Source: Roseomonas gilardii (GTDB lineage: Bacteria; Pseudomonadota; Alphaproteobacteria; Acetobacterales; Acetobacteraceae). Taken from it: 64,000 bases of DNA. A model generated the notes under the pieces. The model was not told the origin of the DNA. It made no database searches and saw only the letters and a list, made by a program, of their open reading frames with translations. A program made the position numbers and the translations under genes. Location of the stretch: assembly GCF_001941945.1 (NCBI RefSeq), contig NZ_CP015583.1:2002501-2066500 (forward strand), given 5' to 3'. Position 1 is the first letter of the stretch. Each line of letters begins with the position of its first letter. Shown here piece by piece: positions 21,341-31,115 of the stretch.

Positions 21341-22758
21341 AGCAGGTCTCCGATCAGGCTGGCCAGCAACCGGTCCAGCCCCAGATGCGGAACGCCGGAA
21401 TGGCCGCCCGGCTCCAGCCTCGGCGGACGGAAGACCGGCATGGCGAAATAGGGCGCGCTCCAATAGGCCTCGTCCGGCCGTTTCGCGGGCACCTGCCCGG
21501 GATCGACCCGCGCCCAGCGCCCGGTTTCCAGCAGCACGCCGCGCACGGCGGGCACGGCATGGCCATCGCGCTCAGCCAGCGTGTCCTCCGTGCAGCGGAG
21601 CGCGGCGATGGCCTGCACCGAGACCTCCGCGCCCGCCGCCAGGACGCGGGCGCGCGGCGCGGAGACGAGGTCGCCCAGCAGCGCCGCGAGGTTCTCCCGC
21701 GAGGCCTCCGGCACATGGTCCGCCTTGGTCGCGGCGAAGGCGACATGGGACACGCCGGCCCCGGTGATCCAGTCGAGCCAGGAGCCGCCATAGCGCAGGC
21801 TCTCGGCGATGGCGGCCAGGGATTCCGCCGTGTCGTCGAAGGATTCGCGCCCGGCATGCAGCGCGCCGAGCACATCCACCAACACCGCCTGACGGTCGAA
21901 GCGGCGGAAGACCGGCTCGAAGAAATGCGCCCGCTGGTCCTGGAGATAGGCGTCGTGGCGGCGGGCGAGCAGCGCCGCCATCTCCCCGCCCCGCGCGGCC
22001 TCCGGCAGCGGAAAGAACCAGAGCAGCGGCGTTTCCCCGCGCGGACCGGGATTCAGCACCCGGCCGGGCTGGAGGAAGCGCAGGCCCAGCTCGTCGCGGC
22101 AGTGGCGCAGCGCGTCGCGGTAGAGCACCCAGCCACGGCGGACCAGCGCCTCCTCCGCCGTGGCGGCGGGCGGCAGGGCGCGGGCGAAATCCAGGAAGGC
22201 GCGCACCGGCTCGGCCCGGATGCGTTCCAGCCTCGCCAGCGTGGCATCGGACCAGCCGGCATGGCTGCCGTTGAACATCGGCAGGTCCAACAGCCACTCG
22301 CCGGGATAGTCCAGCAGTTCCAGCGTCACCTGCCGGTCGGGCAGGAGCTGCCCCCAGAAGTTCCGGCGCCGGATGGTGAGCGCCAGGGACAGGGTCGAGA
22401 GGTCCTCGGTCCGCGCCGGCCATTGCGGCGGGTCGGCGGCGAGGGATTCCAGATGCGCCAGCGCGTCGAAGCGCGGCGTGTTCTCGGTGCCGGCGGGAAC
22501 GAGCTGGACGGAGAGGAGACGGCCGCCGGCCGCCTCCTCCAGCGCCGGCAGGGTGCGGGCGCGCGAGCCCGCCGCCAGCAGGTTGGCCACCAGCGAGGTC
22601 AGCATCACCGTCTTGCCGGCCCGCGACAGGCCGGTGACGGCGAGCCGCACCTTGTCCCGCCCGGCGAGCGAGCGGGCGGCATCCTCGGTCCCGGCCAGGA
22701 CGTCCCGCCACAGGCGGCCGGGCGTCCCGGTCAGCACGTCCAGGGGCGATGGGCTCAC
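21337..22758 (-). CDS. YcjX-family P-loop protein
   Basis: A 473-residue P-loop protein of the YcjX/DUF463 family, with a Walker A motif TGLSRAGKT near residue 42, a YPGEW(L)LDLPM segment downstream, and a Walker B-like LELLDYPG. In E. coli the homologue belongs to the phage-shock regulon. The biochemical function is unknown beyond likely nucleotide binding. It is coupled to the ycjF-like gene and lies seven bases downstream of the glyoxalase I gene on the same strand. Confidence 0.88.
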   Translation of the reverse strand: MSPSPLDVLTGTPGRLWRDVLAGTEDAARSLAGRDKVRLAVTGLSRAGKTVMLTSLVANLLAAGSRARTLPALEEAAGGRLLSVQLVPAGTENTPRFDALAHLESLAADPPQWPARTEDLSTLSLALTIRRRNFWGQLLPDRQVTLELLDYPGEWLLDLPMFNGSHAGWSDATLARLERIRAEPVRAFLDFARALPPAATAEEALVRRGWVLYRDALRHCRDELGLRFLQPGRVLNPGPRGETPLLWFFPLPEAARGGEMAALLARRHDAYLQDQRAHFFEPVFRRFDRQAVLVDVLGALHAGRESFDDTAESLAAIAESLRYGGSWLDWITGAGVSHVAFAATKADHVPEASRENLAALLGDLVSAPRARVLAAGAEVSVQAIAALRCTEDTLAERDGHAVPAVRGVLLETGRWARVDPGQVPAKRPDEAYWSAPYFAMPVFRPPRLEPGGHSGVPHLGLDRLLASLIGDLL

Positions 22759-22765
22759 CGCTGGA

Positions 22766-23161
22766 TCAGGGGCGCTGGATCAGCTCGATCTTGTAGCCGT
22801 CCGGGTCCTCGACGAAGGCGATGATGGTGGTGCCGTGCTTCACCGGCCCGGCCTCGCGCGTCACCTTGCCGCCGCCGTTGCGCACCTTCTCGCAGGCCGC
22901 GGCCACATCGGGCACGCCCACGGCGAGATGGCCGAAGCCGGTGCCGATCTCGTACTTCTCCACGCCGTAGTTGTAGGTCAGCTCGATCTCGCCGCCATTC
23001 TCCTTGTTGCCCTCGCCATAGCCGAGGAAGGCGAGCGTGTACTGGCCGGCGGGCACGTCGTTGCGGCGCAGCTCCTTCATGCCCAGCAGATCGGTGTAGA
23101 ACTTCACGCTGCGGTCGAGGTCGCCGACGCGGATCATGGTGTGCAGGAAGCGTCCGGACAT
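22766..23161 (-). CDS. gloA: Lactoylglutathione lyase (glyoxalase I)
   Basis: GloA converts the methylglyoxal-glutathione hemithioacetal to S-lactoylglutathione. The 131-residue product has the expected length and the four metal ligands: His in FLHTMIRV near the N-terminus, Glu in GGEIELTYN, His in GFGHLAVGV and Glu in [12 protein letters not shown] precedes the ATG giving MSGRFLHT. The 211-bp upstream region to the aldo/keto reductase is GC-rich with short inverted repeats and no evident gene. It probably leads the gloA-ycjX-ycjF unit. Confidence 0.95.
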   Translation of the reverse strand: MSGRFLHTMIRVGDLDRSVKFYTDLLGMKELRRNDVPAGQYTLAFLGYGEGNKENGGEIELTYNYGVEKYEIGTGFGHLAVGVPDVAAACEKVRNGGGKVTREAGPVKHGTTIIAFVEDPDGYKIELIQRP

Positions 23162-23372
23162 CCGGGGTCTCTCCATTCTATGGCGTCTCAGCGCCGGAGC
23201 GGGGGCCGCGTTTCCGTGTTTTCGCGTTTCCAGGGCGGGGCGGAGGCCGCCCCGGATGCCCCCGGCGCCGGAATCGGCGGGCGCGGCGCCCGCGCCAGGG
23301 CGGGCCGGGTCCCTAGCTGGCCCCGGCGCCGCCCGGGCGCAAGCCACCCAAGCCATCGCCGGACCGGGCCGC

Positions 23373-24377
23373 TCAGCCAGTCACGCGTCCCTCCACCGGA
23401 TAGGCCGGGTCGGTGTAGCCCGGGGTGGAGGGATGCCCGGCCGGCACCAGCCGGTCCACCAGCGCCTCGTCCTCCGCCGTGAAGCGGTAGTCCAGCGCGC
23501 CGAGATACTCCTCCCACTGCGCCTCGGTGCGAGGTCCGGCGATGGGCGCGGTGACGAGCCGGTTGTGCAGCAGCCAGGCCATGGCGAACTGGCCGGGGGT
23601 GACGCCCCGTGCCCTGGCCTGCTCCGCGATCCGCTGGGCGATCTCCAGGCTCTCGCGCCGCCATTCGGTCTCCATCAGGCGCTTGTCGGCACGCTCCGCA
23701 CGCGTGCCTGCCTCCGGCGCGGCTTCGGGGCGGTACTTGCCCGTCAGCACGCCGCGCGCCAGAGGGCTGTAGGACGCGACGCCCAGGCCGAAATGGGCGC
23801 AGGCCGGCAGGTGCTCCACCTCCGCCATGCGGTTCAGCGCGTTGTAGAGCGGCTGGCTGACCACGGGCCGGTCGATGCCTGCCGCGTCGCAGAGGCGGCA
23901 GATCTCCGCCAGGCGCCAGGAGCGGAAGTTGGACACGCCGAAATGGCGGATCTTGCCGGCGCGCACGAGGTCCGCCATGGCGCGCACCGTTTCCTCCAGC
24001 GGCGTCGCGTGGTCCTCCTTGTGCAGATAGAGGATGTCGATCGCCTCCACGCCCAGGCGGCGCAGGCTGGCCTCGGCGGCCAGGATGCAGTGGCGGCGCG
24101 ACAGGCCGCGGTCGTTGGGTCCCTGCCCCGTCGGATTGGCGAGCTTGGTGGCCAGCACCCACCAGTCGCGCTCGCCGCGGATCAGGCGGCCGGTGATCTC
24201 CTCGGAACGGCCGTCATTGTAGACATCCGCCGTGTCGATGAAGTTGATCCCGGCCTCCCGCGCACGGGCTGTGATGCGCCCGGCGACGTCCTCCTCGGTG
24301 GGGCCGCCGAACATCATGGTGCCGAGGCAGAGCGGCGACACCTTCAGGCCGCTGCGGCCGAGCCTGCGATATTCCAT
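23373..24377 (-). CDS. Aldo/keto reductase
   Basis: A 334-residue aldo/keto reductase, a TIM-barrel NADPH-dependent carbonyl reductase. The catalytic tetrad is visible: Asp in FIDTADVY, Tyr in DVYNDG, Lys in LATKLAN and His in LYLHKEDH. The phosphate-binding end GPRTEAQ is also typical. It groups with bacterial YajO/YghZ-like general reductases rather than a characterised pathway. It is divergent from the large DUF4214 gene across 221 bp. Confidence 0.9.
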   Translation of the reverse strand: MEYRRLGRSGLKVSPLCLGTMMFGGPTEEDVAGRITARAREAGINFIDTADVYNDGRSEEITGRLIRGERDWWVLATKLANPTGQGPNDRGLSRRHCILAAEASLRRLGVEAIDILYLHKEDHATPLEETVRAMADLVRAGKIRHFGVSNFRSWRLAEICRLCDAAGIDRPVVSQPLYNALNRMAEVEHLPACAHFGLGVASYSPLARGVLTGKYRPEAAPEAGTRAERADKRLMETEWRRESLEIAQRIAEQARARGVTPGQFAMAWLLHNRLVTAPIAGPRTEAQWEEYLGALDYRFTAEDEALVDRLVPAGHPSTPGYTDPAYPVEGRVTG

Positions 24378-24598
24378 GGGAACCCTCCACCCTGTCGTGC
24401 TGTGGCGATCCTAGGCCGGAGGATCCGGAATGCCGATCCCGGCCTGTCCGCAATCCTCCGGCGGGGTGTGAAAATGCAACTATAGGTTGCTGTTAAAAAT
24501 AGAATTTCCCCCTTGAATTCTTTCGTTTTCGATCTGGCCGCCTGCTGATTCTTTCCCGATAACCGCCGGGCGACGGGGTCCGTGACGGGGGTGATACC

Positions 24599-26998
24599 AT
24601 GGCAAGCAGCTTCAGCCCGGAGGGGACCATCCTGACCGGCCCCATCAGCACGGACGACCGGCTGGACATCGCGGCGGGCCGGACGGTCACGATCAGCGGC
24701 GCCGTGGCGGTGGGATCGCTGGCGGATGCGGGGCATCTGGTCCTGCCGCGCGGCAGCACGCTGGAACTCGCGCACAATGGCGGGACGGACAGCGCGGAGA
24801 TCGGCGGCAGCCTGGAGATCGCCGGGACGGCCACGATCTCCAACGGGCGCTTCCACGTGGCCGATGGCGGGGTGGTGACGCTGGCGGGCGGTTCCCTGGC
24901 CTGGGCCCTTCTGGCCGGCGGGAACTTCATCGCGCCGCAGAGCTATTCCAAGAACCCCTCGATCACCGTGGACGGCACGTTGCAGGGAAGTGGTACGGTC
25001 GGCGGTGGCGCGACCTTCGCGCGCGGGCTCTCGGCCTTCTGGACGATCGAGAACAACGGCACCATCGCGGCCCAGGGCGGAACGCTGACGGTCTATGCCC
25101 AGACCTTCACCAACAATGGCACGCTGGAGGCGAAGTCCGGCGCCTCACTCGCGCTCTATACCAACTCGGTGGTCAAGGGCACGCTGATCGCCCATGACGG
25201 CGCGACGCTGACGGCCGGCGGCTTCATCGATGCGAACGCGCATATCGTGCTTGATGGCGAGACCTCGGCCATCAAGGGCACGCGTTGGTATTCCGGTCCC
25301 GTGAGCTTCACGCTGGAAGGCGTCGATCAGTACGGAATCAACGGCTACAACGGCAACATCAACCAGATGGGGCTGACCGGCCTCGGCACCGCCGGCAGCC
25401 TGGAGCTGCTGAACGGGCGCGACTTCCACTCGATCAACACCATCGCCGACAGTGGCAGCATCCTGCTCGGCGGCGGCGATTTCGATTCCGCCGGGCTGAC
25501 CATCGGCGCGACCGGCCGCTTCACCGGCCATGGCAGCCTCGGCGGGACGGTGGTGAACAACGGCACCATCACCGCGCAGGGCGGCACGCTGGTGATCGAC
25601 AGCGCCAGCATCACCGGGACGGGCGGCTTCGCGATCCAGGCAGGGGCGGAGCTCAGCCTGGGCGACCGGGTGGCGGACAACGCGATGGCCGGGATCGGCA
25701 CGCTCGGCACGGATGTCACGATGCGCTTCCTGGGCACGACGGGCGTGCTGAGCATCGAGGAAGCCGGCGATTTCCACGCCTCCGTCGCGGGCTTCGGCAT
25801 CGGCAACACGATCGACCTGATGAACGAGAGCATCGGCTTCGGCATGCTCAATGCCAACGGCACGATGAGCCTCTATGGCAGCGGGGCGCAGGCGGGCGCG
25901 CTGGTCGCGGTGCTGACCCTCGCCGAACTGCGCTCCGGCCATTTCGTCACGGCCGGCAGCGACGGCCATGGCGGCACGCAGATCGGGCTGAGCGACAGCG
26001 ATCCCGGCCTTGCGCATCTGGTCCAGGGCGGCGCGGGCGACGACCGGCTGACGCTCGGCGGCTATGCCCTCAACCATGTCGATGGCGGCGCCGGCCACGA
26101 CCGGCTGGACCTGGGCGCCATCGGGCTTCGCGGCAGCGATGTCGCGGTCCAGGCGGACGGCACGCTGCTGCTGCATGCGGGCGGCGAGACAGCGGTGCTG
26201 CGCGACGTGGAGGAGGTGCGCTTCGCCGATGGCCGCATGGTCTTCGACCTGCACGACCCGGCGGCGGAGGTCATGCGCCTCTATGGCGCGGCGCTGGGGC
26301 GGTCACCGGACCAGACCGGGCTGAACCATTTCATCGATGCGCTGGATGGCGGGCAGAGCCTGACCGGCATCGCCACCGGCTTCCTGAACAGCCCGGAATT
26401 CGCCGCGCGCTACGGCAGCCTCGACGACAGCGGCTTCGTCGCCCGTCTCTACGCCAATGTGCTGGGCCGCGCGCCCGATGCCGGCGGGCTGGCCTTCCAC
26501 ACCGGCAACCTCGCCCATGGCATGTCGCGCGAGAACCTGCTCGTCGCCTTCTCCGAAAGCCCGGAGAACATCGCCCGCACCGCGCCCACGGTGCAGGCGG
26601 GGATCTGGGATGCCGACGAGACCGCCCTGCAGGTCGCCCGGCTCTACGACGCCACCTTCGGCCGCCATCCGGATGTGGGCGGGCTGGAGTTCTGGACGGG
26701 GAACATCGAGGGCGGCACCCTGGCACTCGCCGGCGTCGCAAAGGGCTTCGAGGGCAGCGCGGAATTCCAGGCGGGCTATGCCGGGCTGGACAATGCCGGC
26801 TTCGTCACCCGCCTCTACGAGAACGCCCTGCACCGGGCGCCGGATGCGGGCGGGCTGGCGAACTGGACCGCGAATCTCGACGCGCATCTCCTCAGCCGCT
26901 CCGAAGTGCTGCTCGCCTTCTCGGAAAGCGCGGAGCACCAGATGCTGACGGCCGAGATGACGGGCAGCGCCTCCGGACACGGCATCGCCTTCGCCTGA
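24599..26998 (+). CDS. Large beta-repeat/DUF4214 protein, probably secreted
   Basis: A 799-residue protein without a signal peptide. Residues 1-470 are repeats of short beta-strand units rich in Gly, Thr and Asn (NNGTITAQGGTL-like), as in right-handed beta-helix adhesins. Around 476-505 lie two RTX-like GGAGxDRLxLG units. From about 558 there are four copies of the DUF4214 motif (LYxxxLGRxPDxGGLxxW), and the chain ends SGHGIAFA. DUF4214 and RTX units occur in proteins exported by type I systems and in S-layer-like proteins. Absence of a signal peptide fits C-terminal type I export; the exporter at 52.0-55.5 kb is a candidate. The 221-bp upstream region is AT-rich around 24470-24560 and probably holds the promoter. 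Confidence 0.75.
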   Translation: MASSFSPEGTILTGPISTDDRLDIAAGRTVTISGAVAVGSLADAGHLVLPRGSTLELAHNGGTDSAEIGGSLEIAGTATISNGRFHVADGGVVTLAGGSLAWALLAGGNFIAPQSYSKNPSITVDGTLQGSGTVGGGATFARGLSAFWTIENNGTIAAQGGTLTVYAQTFTNNGTLEAKSGASLALYTNSVVKGTLIAHDGATLTAGGFIDANAHIVLDGETSAIKGTRWYSGPVSFTLEGVDQYGINGYNGNINQMGLTGLGTAGSLELLNGRDFHSINTIADSGSILLGGGDFDSAGLTIGATGRFTGHGSLGGTVVNNGTITAQGGTLVIDSASITGTGGFAIQAGAELSLGDRVADNAMAGIGTLGTDVTMRFLGTTGVLSIEEAGDFHASVAGFGIGNTIDLMNESIGFGMLNANGTMSLYGSGAQAGALVAVLTLAELRSGHFVTAGSDGHGGTQIGLSDSDPGLAHLVQGGAGDDRLTLGGYALNHVDGGAGHDRLDLGAIGLRGSDVAVQADGTLLLHAGGETAVLRDVEEVRFADGRMVFDLHDPAAEVMRLYGAALGRSPDQTGLNHFIDALDGGQSLTGIATGFLNSPEFAARYGSLDDSGFVARLYANVLGRAPDAGGLAFHTGNLAHGMSRENLLVAFSESPENIARTAPTVQAGIWDADETALQVARLYDATFGRHPDVGGLEFWTGNIEGGTLALAGVAKGFEGSAEFQAGYAGLDNAGFVTRLYENALHRAPDAGGLANWTANLDAHLLSRSEVLLAFSESAEHQMLTAEMTGSASGHGIAFA

Positions 26999-27113
26999 CA
27001 GCGGCGCGGCGGGGGCATCCCGGGGGTGAATTGACCGCCGCGCGGCGCCAGGCGCACCCTCCCGGAAAGACCGGCGGCTCCCATGGCCGGACCGGGACGA
27101 GGGAGGAAGGTTC

Positions 27114-28199
27114 ATGCCGGAACGCAGGCAGGTCGCGCGCATCGCGGCCCTGGGGGCGATGGCGCTGCTGTCCTGGTCGCTGCCCGGTGCCGCCCGGGCC
27201 GCCGACTACCCGGCGGCGCAGGAGAAGGACTGGATCGCCCGCGACTTCCGCTTCAGCAATGGCCGGACCATGGCGGAGATGCGTGTCCACTACGCCACGC
27301 TGGGCGATCCTTCGGGCGAGCCTGTGCTGGTGCTGCACGGCACGGGCGGTTCCGGCACGGGGCTGCTGAGCCCGGTCTTCGCGGGGGAGCTGTTCGGCCC
27401 CGGGCAGGCCCTGGATGCGCGGAAGTACTTCGTCATCCTGCCCGATGCGATCGGCGCCGGGAAATCCTCGAAACCCTCGGACGGGCTGAAGGCGGATTTC
27501 CCCTCCTACGATTATGGCGACATGGTGCAGGCGCAGTACCGGCTGCTGACCGAGGGGATGGGCATCCGCCACCTGCGCCTCGTCATCGGCAACTCGATGG
27601 GCGGCATGGAAAGCTGGGCCTGGGGCGTGACCCATCCAGGCTTCATGGATGCCCTGGTGCCCATGGCCTCGCAGCCCACGCCGATGGCCGGGCGCAACTG
27701 GATGCTGCGCCGGATGCTGATCGAGACGGTGCGGGCCGACCCGTCCTACCAGGGCGGCAACTACACGGCGCAGCCGGCCTCGCTGCGGATGGCCAACACC
27801 TTCTTCGACATCGCCACCAATGGCGGCACGCTGAACCTCCAGGCGCGCGGCACCACCCATGCCGGGGCCGACCAGTATGTGGACGAAAGGCTGGCCCTGC
27901 CCGCGCCGCGCGACGCCAACGACTTCATCTACCAGTGGAACGCCTCGGCGAACTATGACCCGTCCGGGAAGCTGGAGCGGATCGAGGCGCCGGTCCTCGC
28001 CATCAATTCCGCCGATGACGAGCGCAACCCGCCGGAAACCGGGATCATGGCCGAGGCCATGAAGCGGGTGCCGAACGGGCGGGTCTTCCTGATCCCCGCC
28101 AGCACGGAAACGCGCGGCCACGGCACCACGGGCATGGCGAAGTTCTGGGCGGCGGAGCTGCAATCCTTCCTCGCCCAGGTGCCGCGGCGGCAGCCCTGA
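27114..28199 (+). CDS. Periplasmic alpha/beta hydrolase, homoserine acetyltransferase-like
   Basis: A 361-residue alpha/beta hydrolase of the MetX-like family. Residues 1-29 form a signal peptide ending ARAAD, so it acts in the periplasm, unlike true cytoplasmic homoserine O-acetyltransferase. The triad is visible: Ser in GNSMGGM, Asp in INSADDERNPPE and His in RGHGTTG. The oxyanion region is LHGTGGSG. A strong GGGAGGAAGG site precedes the ATG. A role as an esterase or acyltransferase is more likely than methionine synthesis, but the substrate is unknown. It converges on the phyH-like gene. Confidence 0.85.
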   Translation: MPERRQVARIAALGAMALLSWSLPGAARAADYPAAQEKDWIARDFRFSNGRTMAEMRVHYATLGDPSGEPVLVLHGTGGSGTGLLSPVFAGELFGPGQALDARKYFVILPDAIGAGKSSKPSDGLKADFPSYDYGDMVQAQYRLLTEGMGIRHLRLVIGNSMGGMESWAWGVTHPGFMDALVPMASQPTPMAGRNWMLRRMLIETVRADPSYQGGNYTAQPASLRMANTFFDIATNGGTLNLQARGTTHAGADQYVDERLALPAPRDANDFIYQWNASANYDPSGKLERIEAPVLAINSADDERNPPETGIMAEAMKRVPNGRVFLIPASTETRGHGTTGMAKFWAAELQSFLAQVPRRQP

Positions 28200-28218
28200 G
28201 GCGCCGCCGCGCGGCGCC
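28200..28218. other. Short palindromic stem-loop between convergent genes
   Basis: GGCGCCGC-cgc-GCGGCGCC is a perfect 8-bp stem with a 3-base loop starting at the hydrolase stop and lying just before the phyH-like stop on the other strand. There is no T run. It may mark the 3' ends. Confidence 0.3.
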
Positions 28219-28220
28219 GT

Positions 28221-29048
28221 TCAGCCGCGCCAGACCACCGGGAAGACCGGGCTGTCCATCGGCCCGCCCGGTTCCGGCGCCCCCGGCAGCGGCGGCGGCG
28301 ACATGAAGCCGTTCCGCAGCACATAGGTCGCGTCGTCGCCCGTCCAGCGGGAGGATACGGCGCGGCGCCGGGTCGGCAGGTGGTTGCCCGGCGCGCCGTG
28401 CAGGGTGAGGCCCTGGAAGACCACGCAGTCGCCCGGCTCCAGGTCCCAGCCGAGGAGCCGGTTCTCCCGCTTCACCTGCTCCATGTCCGGCATGGTCTCG
28501 AACTCGTCGGTCGGATGGTCCTGCTGGTCGGCGAAGCGCTTCGGGCGGAACCAGCGGCCCCAGCGGTGCGAGCCGGCGACGTATTCGACCCCGGCCTCCC
28601 TCGGCACCGGCTCCAGCGCCATCCAGAGCGAGCAGACCTGGGCGCCGTCCACCGTCCAGTAGGGCTGGTCGTGGTGCCAGGGCGTCGGCTCCAGCGTACC
28701 GGGCTCCTTCACCAGCACATGCTCGTGGAAGAGGTTCACCTTGCGCGAGCCCATCAGCCGCCCGACGACCCCGGCGGCCGGGGAATGGAACAGGAATTCC
28801 CCGTATTCCGGGATGCGCTGCCAGTTGCAGTAATCGGCGAAGAACATGCCGGGCTTGCCCTCGGGGGTGTAGCGCTTCCCCATCGGGCCGGGCTCCCGCA
28901 TGTTCCGCTCGATCCCCCGGTCCAGCATCGCCAGCCATTCGGGGCCGAAGGCGCCGCGGACGCAGACGGCGCCGTCGCGCTCGTAATCCCCGCGCAGCGC
29001 GTCGAGCTGGGCCGCGAGTCCCGCCGGCAGGGTGTCGGTGGCGGACAT
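28221..29048 (-). CDS. Phytanoyl-CoA dioxygenase family (PhyH) protein
   Basis: A 275-residue Fe(II)/2-oxoglutarate dioxygenase of the PhyH family. The metal motif H-x-D is in WHHDQPYW and the distal His in LTLHGAPGNH, followed by the 2OG-binding Arg in TRRRAVSSRW. PhyH proteins hydroxylate diverse small molecules (phytanoyl-CoA, ectoine, alkylphosphonates). The gene is the last of a minus-strand unit behind a polar amino-acid ABC transporter (18 bases after the ATPase gene). This suggests it hydroxylates the imported compound, which is inference. Confidence 0.85.
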   Translation of the reverse strand: MSATDTLPAGLAAQLDALRGDYERDGAVCVRGAFGPEWLAMLDRGIERNMREPGPMGKRYTPEGKPGMFFADYCNWQRIPEYGEFLFHSPAAGVVGRLMGSRKVNLFHEHVLVKEPGTLEPTPWHHDQPYWTVDGAQVCSLWMALEPVPREAGVEYVAGSHRWGRWFRPKRFADQQDHPTDEFETMPDMEQVKRENRLLGWDLEPGDCVVFQGLTLHGAPGNHLPTRRRAVSSRWTGDDATYVLRNGFMSPPPLPGAPEPGGPMDSPVFPVVWRG

Positions 29049-29066
29049 GTCCTGTTTCCTCCCTGG

Positions 29067-29801
29067 CTACCCGGCCGCCCAGGCGACGCGGCCGAGATAG
29101 GTGGCGAGGAAGCGTTGCAGGCGCTCCTCCGCCGGATGGGTGAAGACCTCCTGCGCCGGCCCGTCCACCAGCACCCTCCCCGCCTCCATGAACAGGGCGC
29201 GCGTGGCGACGGAGGCGATGAAGCCCATCTCATGGCTGACCACGAGCATGGTCAGCCCGTCCTTCGCGAGGTCGCGGATCACGTCCAGCACCTCGGTGGT
29301 CAGCTCCGGGTCGAGGCTCGCGGTGGGCTCGTCGAAAAGCACCAGGCGTGGCCGCGCGGCCAGGGTGCGGGCGATGGCCACGCGCTGCTGCTGCCCGCCG
29401 GAGAGGGTCGCGGGCTTGCGTCCGGCCTGCTGCGCCAGCCCGACCCGGGCCAGCATGCGCTGCGCGATCTCCCGCGCCTCGGCGCGCGGCATCTTCCGCG
29501 CCACGCGCAGCGGCATGGCGACGTTCTCCTCGGCCGAGAGATGCGGCCAGAGCGCGAAGTTCTGGAACACCATGCTGATCGCGCCATCGCCGGGCCGGGC
29601 CACCTTGCCCTCGACCGTCACACGCCCGCCGCTCAGCGGGTCGAGCCCGGCGATGCAGCGCAGCAGCGAGGATTTGCCGGAACCGGAGGGACCGATGATG
29701 CCCAGCACCTCACCCTTCGCCACGGAAAGACCGATGTCGCGCAGGATCTCCACATCGCCGACCCGGCGCTGGAGGTTCTCGACACGGAGAAGCTCGCTCA
29801 T
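29067..29801 (-). CDS. Polar amino-acid ABC transporter ATP-binding protein
   Basis: A 244-residue ATPase of the GlnQ/HisP type. Walker A is GPSGSGKSS, the signature is LSGGQQQR, and Walker B is RLVLFDEPTASLD with the switch His in VVSHEMGF. AGGAG precedes the ATG giving MSELLRVEN. It follows two permease genes and a binding-protein gene, forming a complete importer. The HEMGF ending is typical of amino-acid uptake ATPases. Confidence 0.93.
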   Translation of the reverse strand: MSELLRVENLQRRVGDVEILRDIGLSVAKGEVLGIIGPSGSGKSSLLRCIAGLDPLSGGRVTVEGKVARPGDGAISMVFQNFALWPHLSAEENVAMPLRVARKMPRAEAREIAQRMLARVGLAQQAGRKPATLSGGQQQRVAIARTLAARPRLVLFDEPTASLDPELTTEVLDVIRDLAKDGLTMLVVSHEMGFIASVATRALFMEAGRVLVDGPAQEVFTHPAEERLQRFLATYLGRVAWAAG

Positions 29802-29811
29802 TTCCTCTCCT

Positions 29812-30462
29812 TCAGGCCGCGAGGAGCCGGGCGGTGACACGCTCGGCGCGGCGTCCGGCCTCGGCCATGATCTCCACCAGCGCCCAGTAGAAGACGGCCA
29901 GCACCGCCATGGCCGGGGCATAGGCGAAGGTGGCGCTGCCGACGCCGGTCACGCGGAAGGTGATCTCGGGCACGGTGATGATCGACAGCACGGCCGTCTC
30001 CTTCAGCAGGATCACGGTCAGGTTCACGAGGGCCGGCAACGCGGCCAGCGCCGCCCCCGGCAGGAGCACGCGGATCACGGATTGCGCGCCGTTCAGCCCG
30101 GCGAGCCGCGCGGCCTCCATCTGCGCGCGCGGCACGGCGACGAAGCCGCCCCGGAAGACCTCGGAATAATAGGCGCCGCCATAGACGGTGAGCGCGAGCA
30201 TCCCGGCCAGGACCGGCGACAGGTCCAGCCCGATGAAGGGGCCGCCGTAGTAGAGCAGGAAGGACTGCACCAGGAAGGGCGTGCCCCGGATCACCTCGAC
30301 CAGCACCGCCAGCCCCCAGCCCAGCGGGCGCGGGCCAAGATGCCGGCCGCAGGCGACCAGCAGGCCGAGCACGAGGCCCAGCGCGGCACCACCCAGCCAG
30401 ACCAGCAGGGTGAGCGGCAGGCCGTTCAGCGCCGCGACGAAGGATTGCTGGAGGACGCTCAC
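29812..30462 (-). CDS. Amino-acid ABC transporter permease
   Basis: A 216-residue inner-membrane permease of the HisMQ family, with about five hydrophobic segments and the EAA-type coupling loop EAARLAGLNGAQSVIRVLLP. EVIRGTPFLVQSFLLYYG is the family N-terminal signature. The start is a GTG overlapping the stop of the upstream permease, so the pair is coupled. It works as a heterodimer with that permease. Confidence 0.9.
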   Translation of the reverse strand: MSVLQQSFVAALNGLPLTLLVWLGGAALGLVLGLLVACGRHLGPRPLGWGLAVLVEVIRGTPFLVQSFLLYYGGPFIGLDLSPVLAGMLALTVYGGAYYSEVFRGGFVAVPRAQMEAARLAGLNGAQSVIRVLLPGAALAALPALVNLTVILLKETAVLSIITVPEITFRVTGVGSATFAYAPAMAVLAVFYWALVEIMAEAGRRAERVTARLLAA

Positions 30463-31097
30463 GCCGCGCCTCTCCGCGCCGCGCCGACACCCAGCAGCAC
30501 GAGGTTCAGCGCCAGGTAGAAGAGCCCCGCCAGCGCATAGGATTCCAGCGGCATGAAGGTGCTGGCGGCGATGGCCTGGGCATTGCGGGTGATCTCCGAG
30601 ATGCCCACCACCGAGACCAGGGCGGAGGCCTTGAGGATCATCGTCGCCTCCCCCACCAGGGCCGGACGCATGGCGGCGAGCGCGATGGGCAGGCGGATGC
30701 GCAGGAAGGTCTGGCGCGGCGTCAGCCCGGCGAGCAGCGCGGCCTCCAGCGCCGGCTTCGGCACGGTGGAAAGCCCGCCGCGCAGGATCTCCCCCGCATA
30801 GGCGGCACAGCACAGGCCGAGCGTGCCCACCGCCGCCACCCAGGGCGAGAGGTGCAGGCCCAGGAAGGGCAGCGCGTAGTAGGAGAGCAGGAGCTGCACC
30901 AGCAGCGGCACGCCGCGGAAGAAGGAGACGTAGAGGCGCGCGAAGAGCCGCGCCCCCGCCGAGCGCGCGGTGGCGGCGGCGGCGATCAGCGCGCCGAGCG
31001 AGAAGCCGATGGCGATGCCGGCCAGGGAGACCAGGATGGTGTTCCCCGCCCCGCGCAACAGGGCGGGCCAGGCCTCCGCCAGGAAGGCGGCGTCCAA
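30459..31097 (-). CDS. Amino-acid ABC transporter permease
   Basis: A 212-residue second permease of the same importer, with FFRGVPLLVQLLLSYYALP and the coupling loop EAALLAGLTPRQTFLRIRLP. The start is TTG, with no ATG or strong ribosome site before the conserved region, so the first residues are uncertain. It lies 18 bases after the binding-protein stop and overlaps the next permease. Confidence 0.88.
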   Translation of the reverse strand: MDAAFLAEAWPALLRGAGNTILVSLAGIAIGFSLGALIAAAATARSAGARLFARLYVSFFRGVPLLVQLLLSYYALPFLGLHLSPWVAAVGTLGLCCAAYAGEILRGGLSTVPKPALEAALLAGLTPRQTFLRIRLPIALAAMRPALVGEATMILKASALVSVVGISEITRNAQAIAASTFMPLESYALAGLFYLALNLVLLGVGAARRGAA

Positions 31098-31115
31098 GCT
31101 GTCAGGCCGCCTGGA

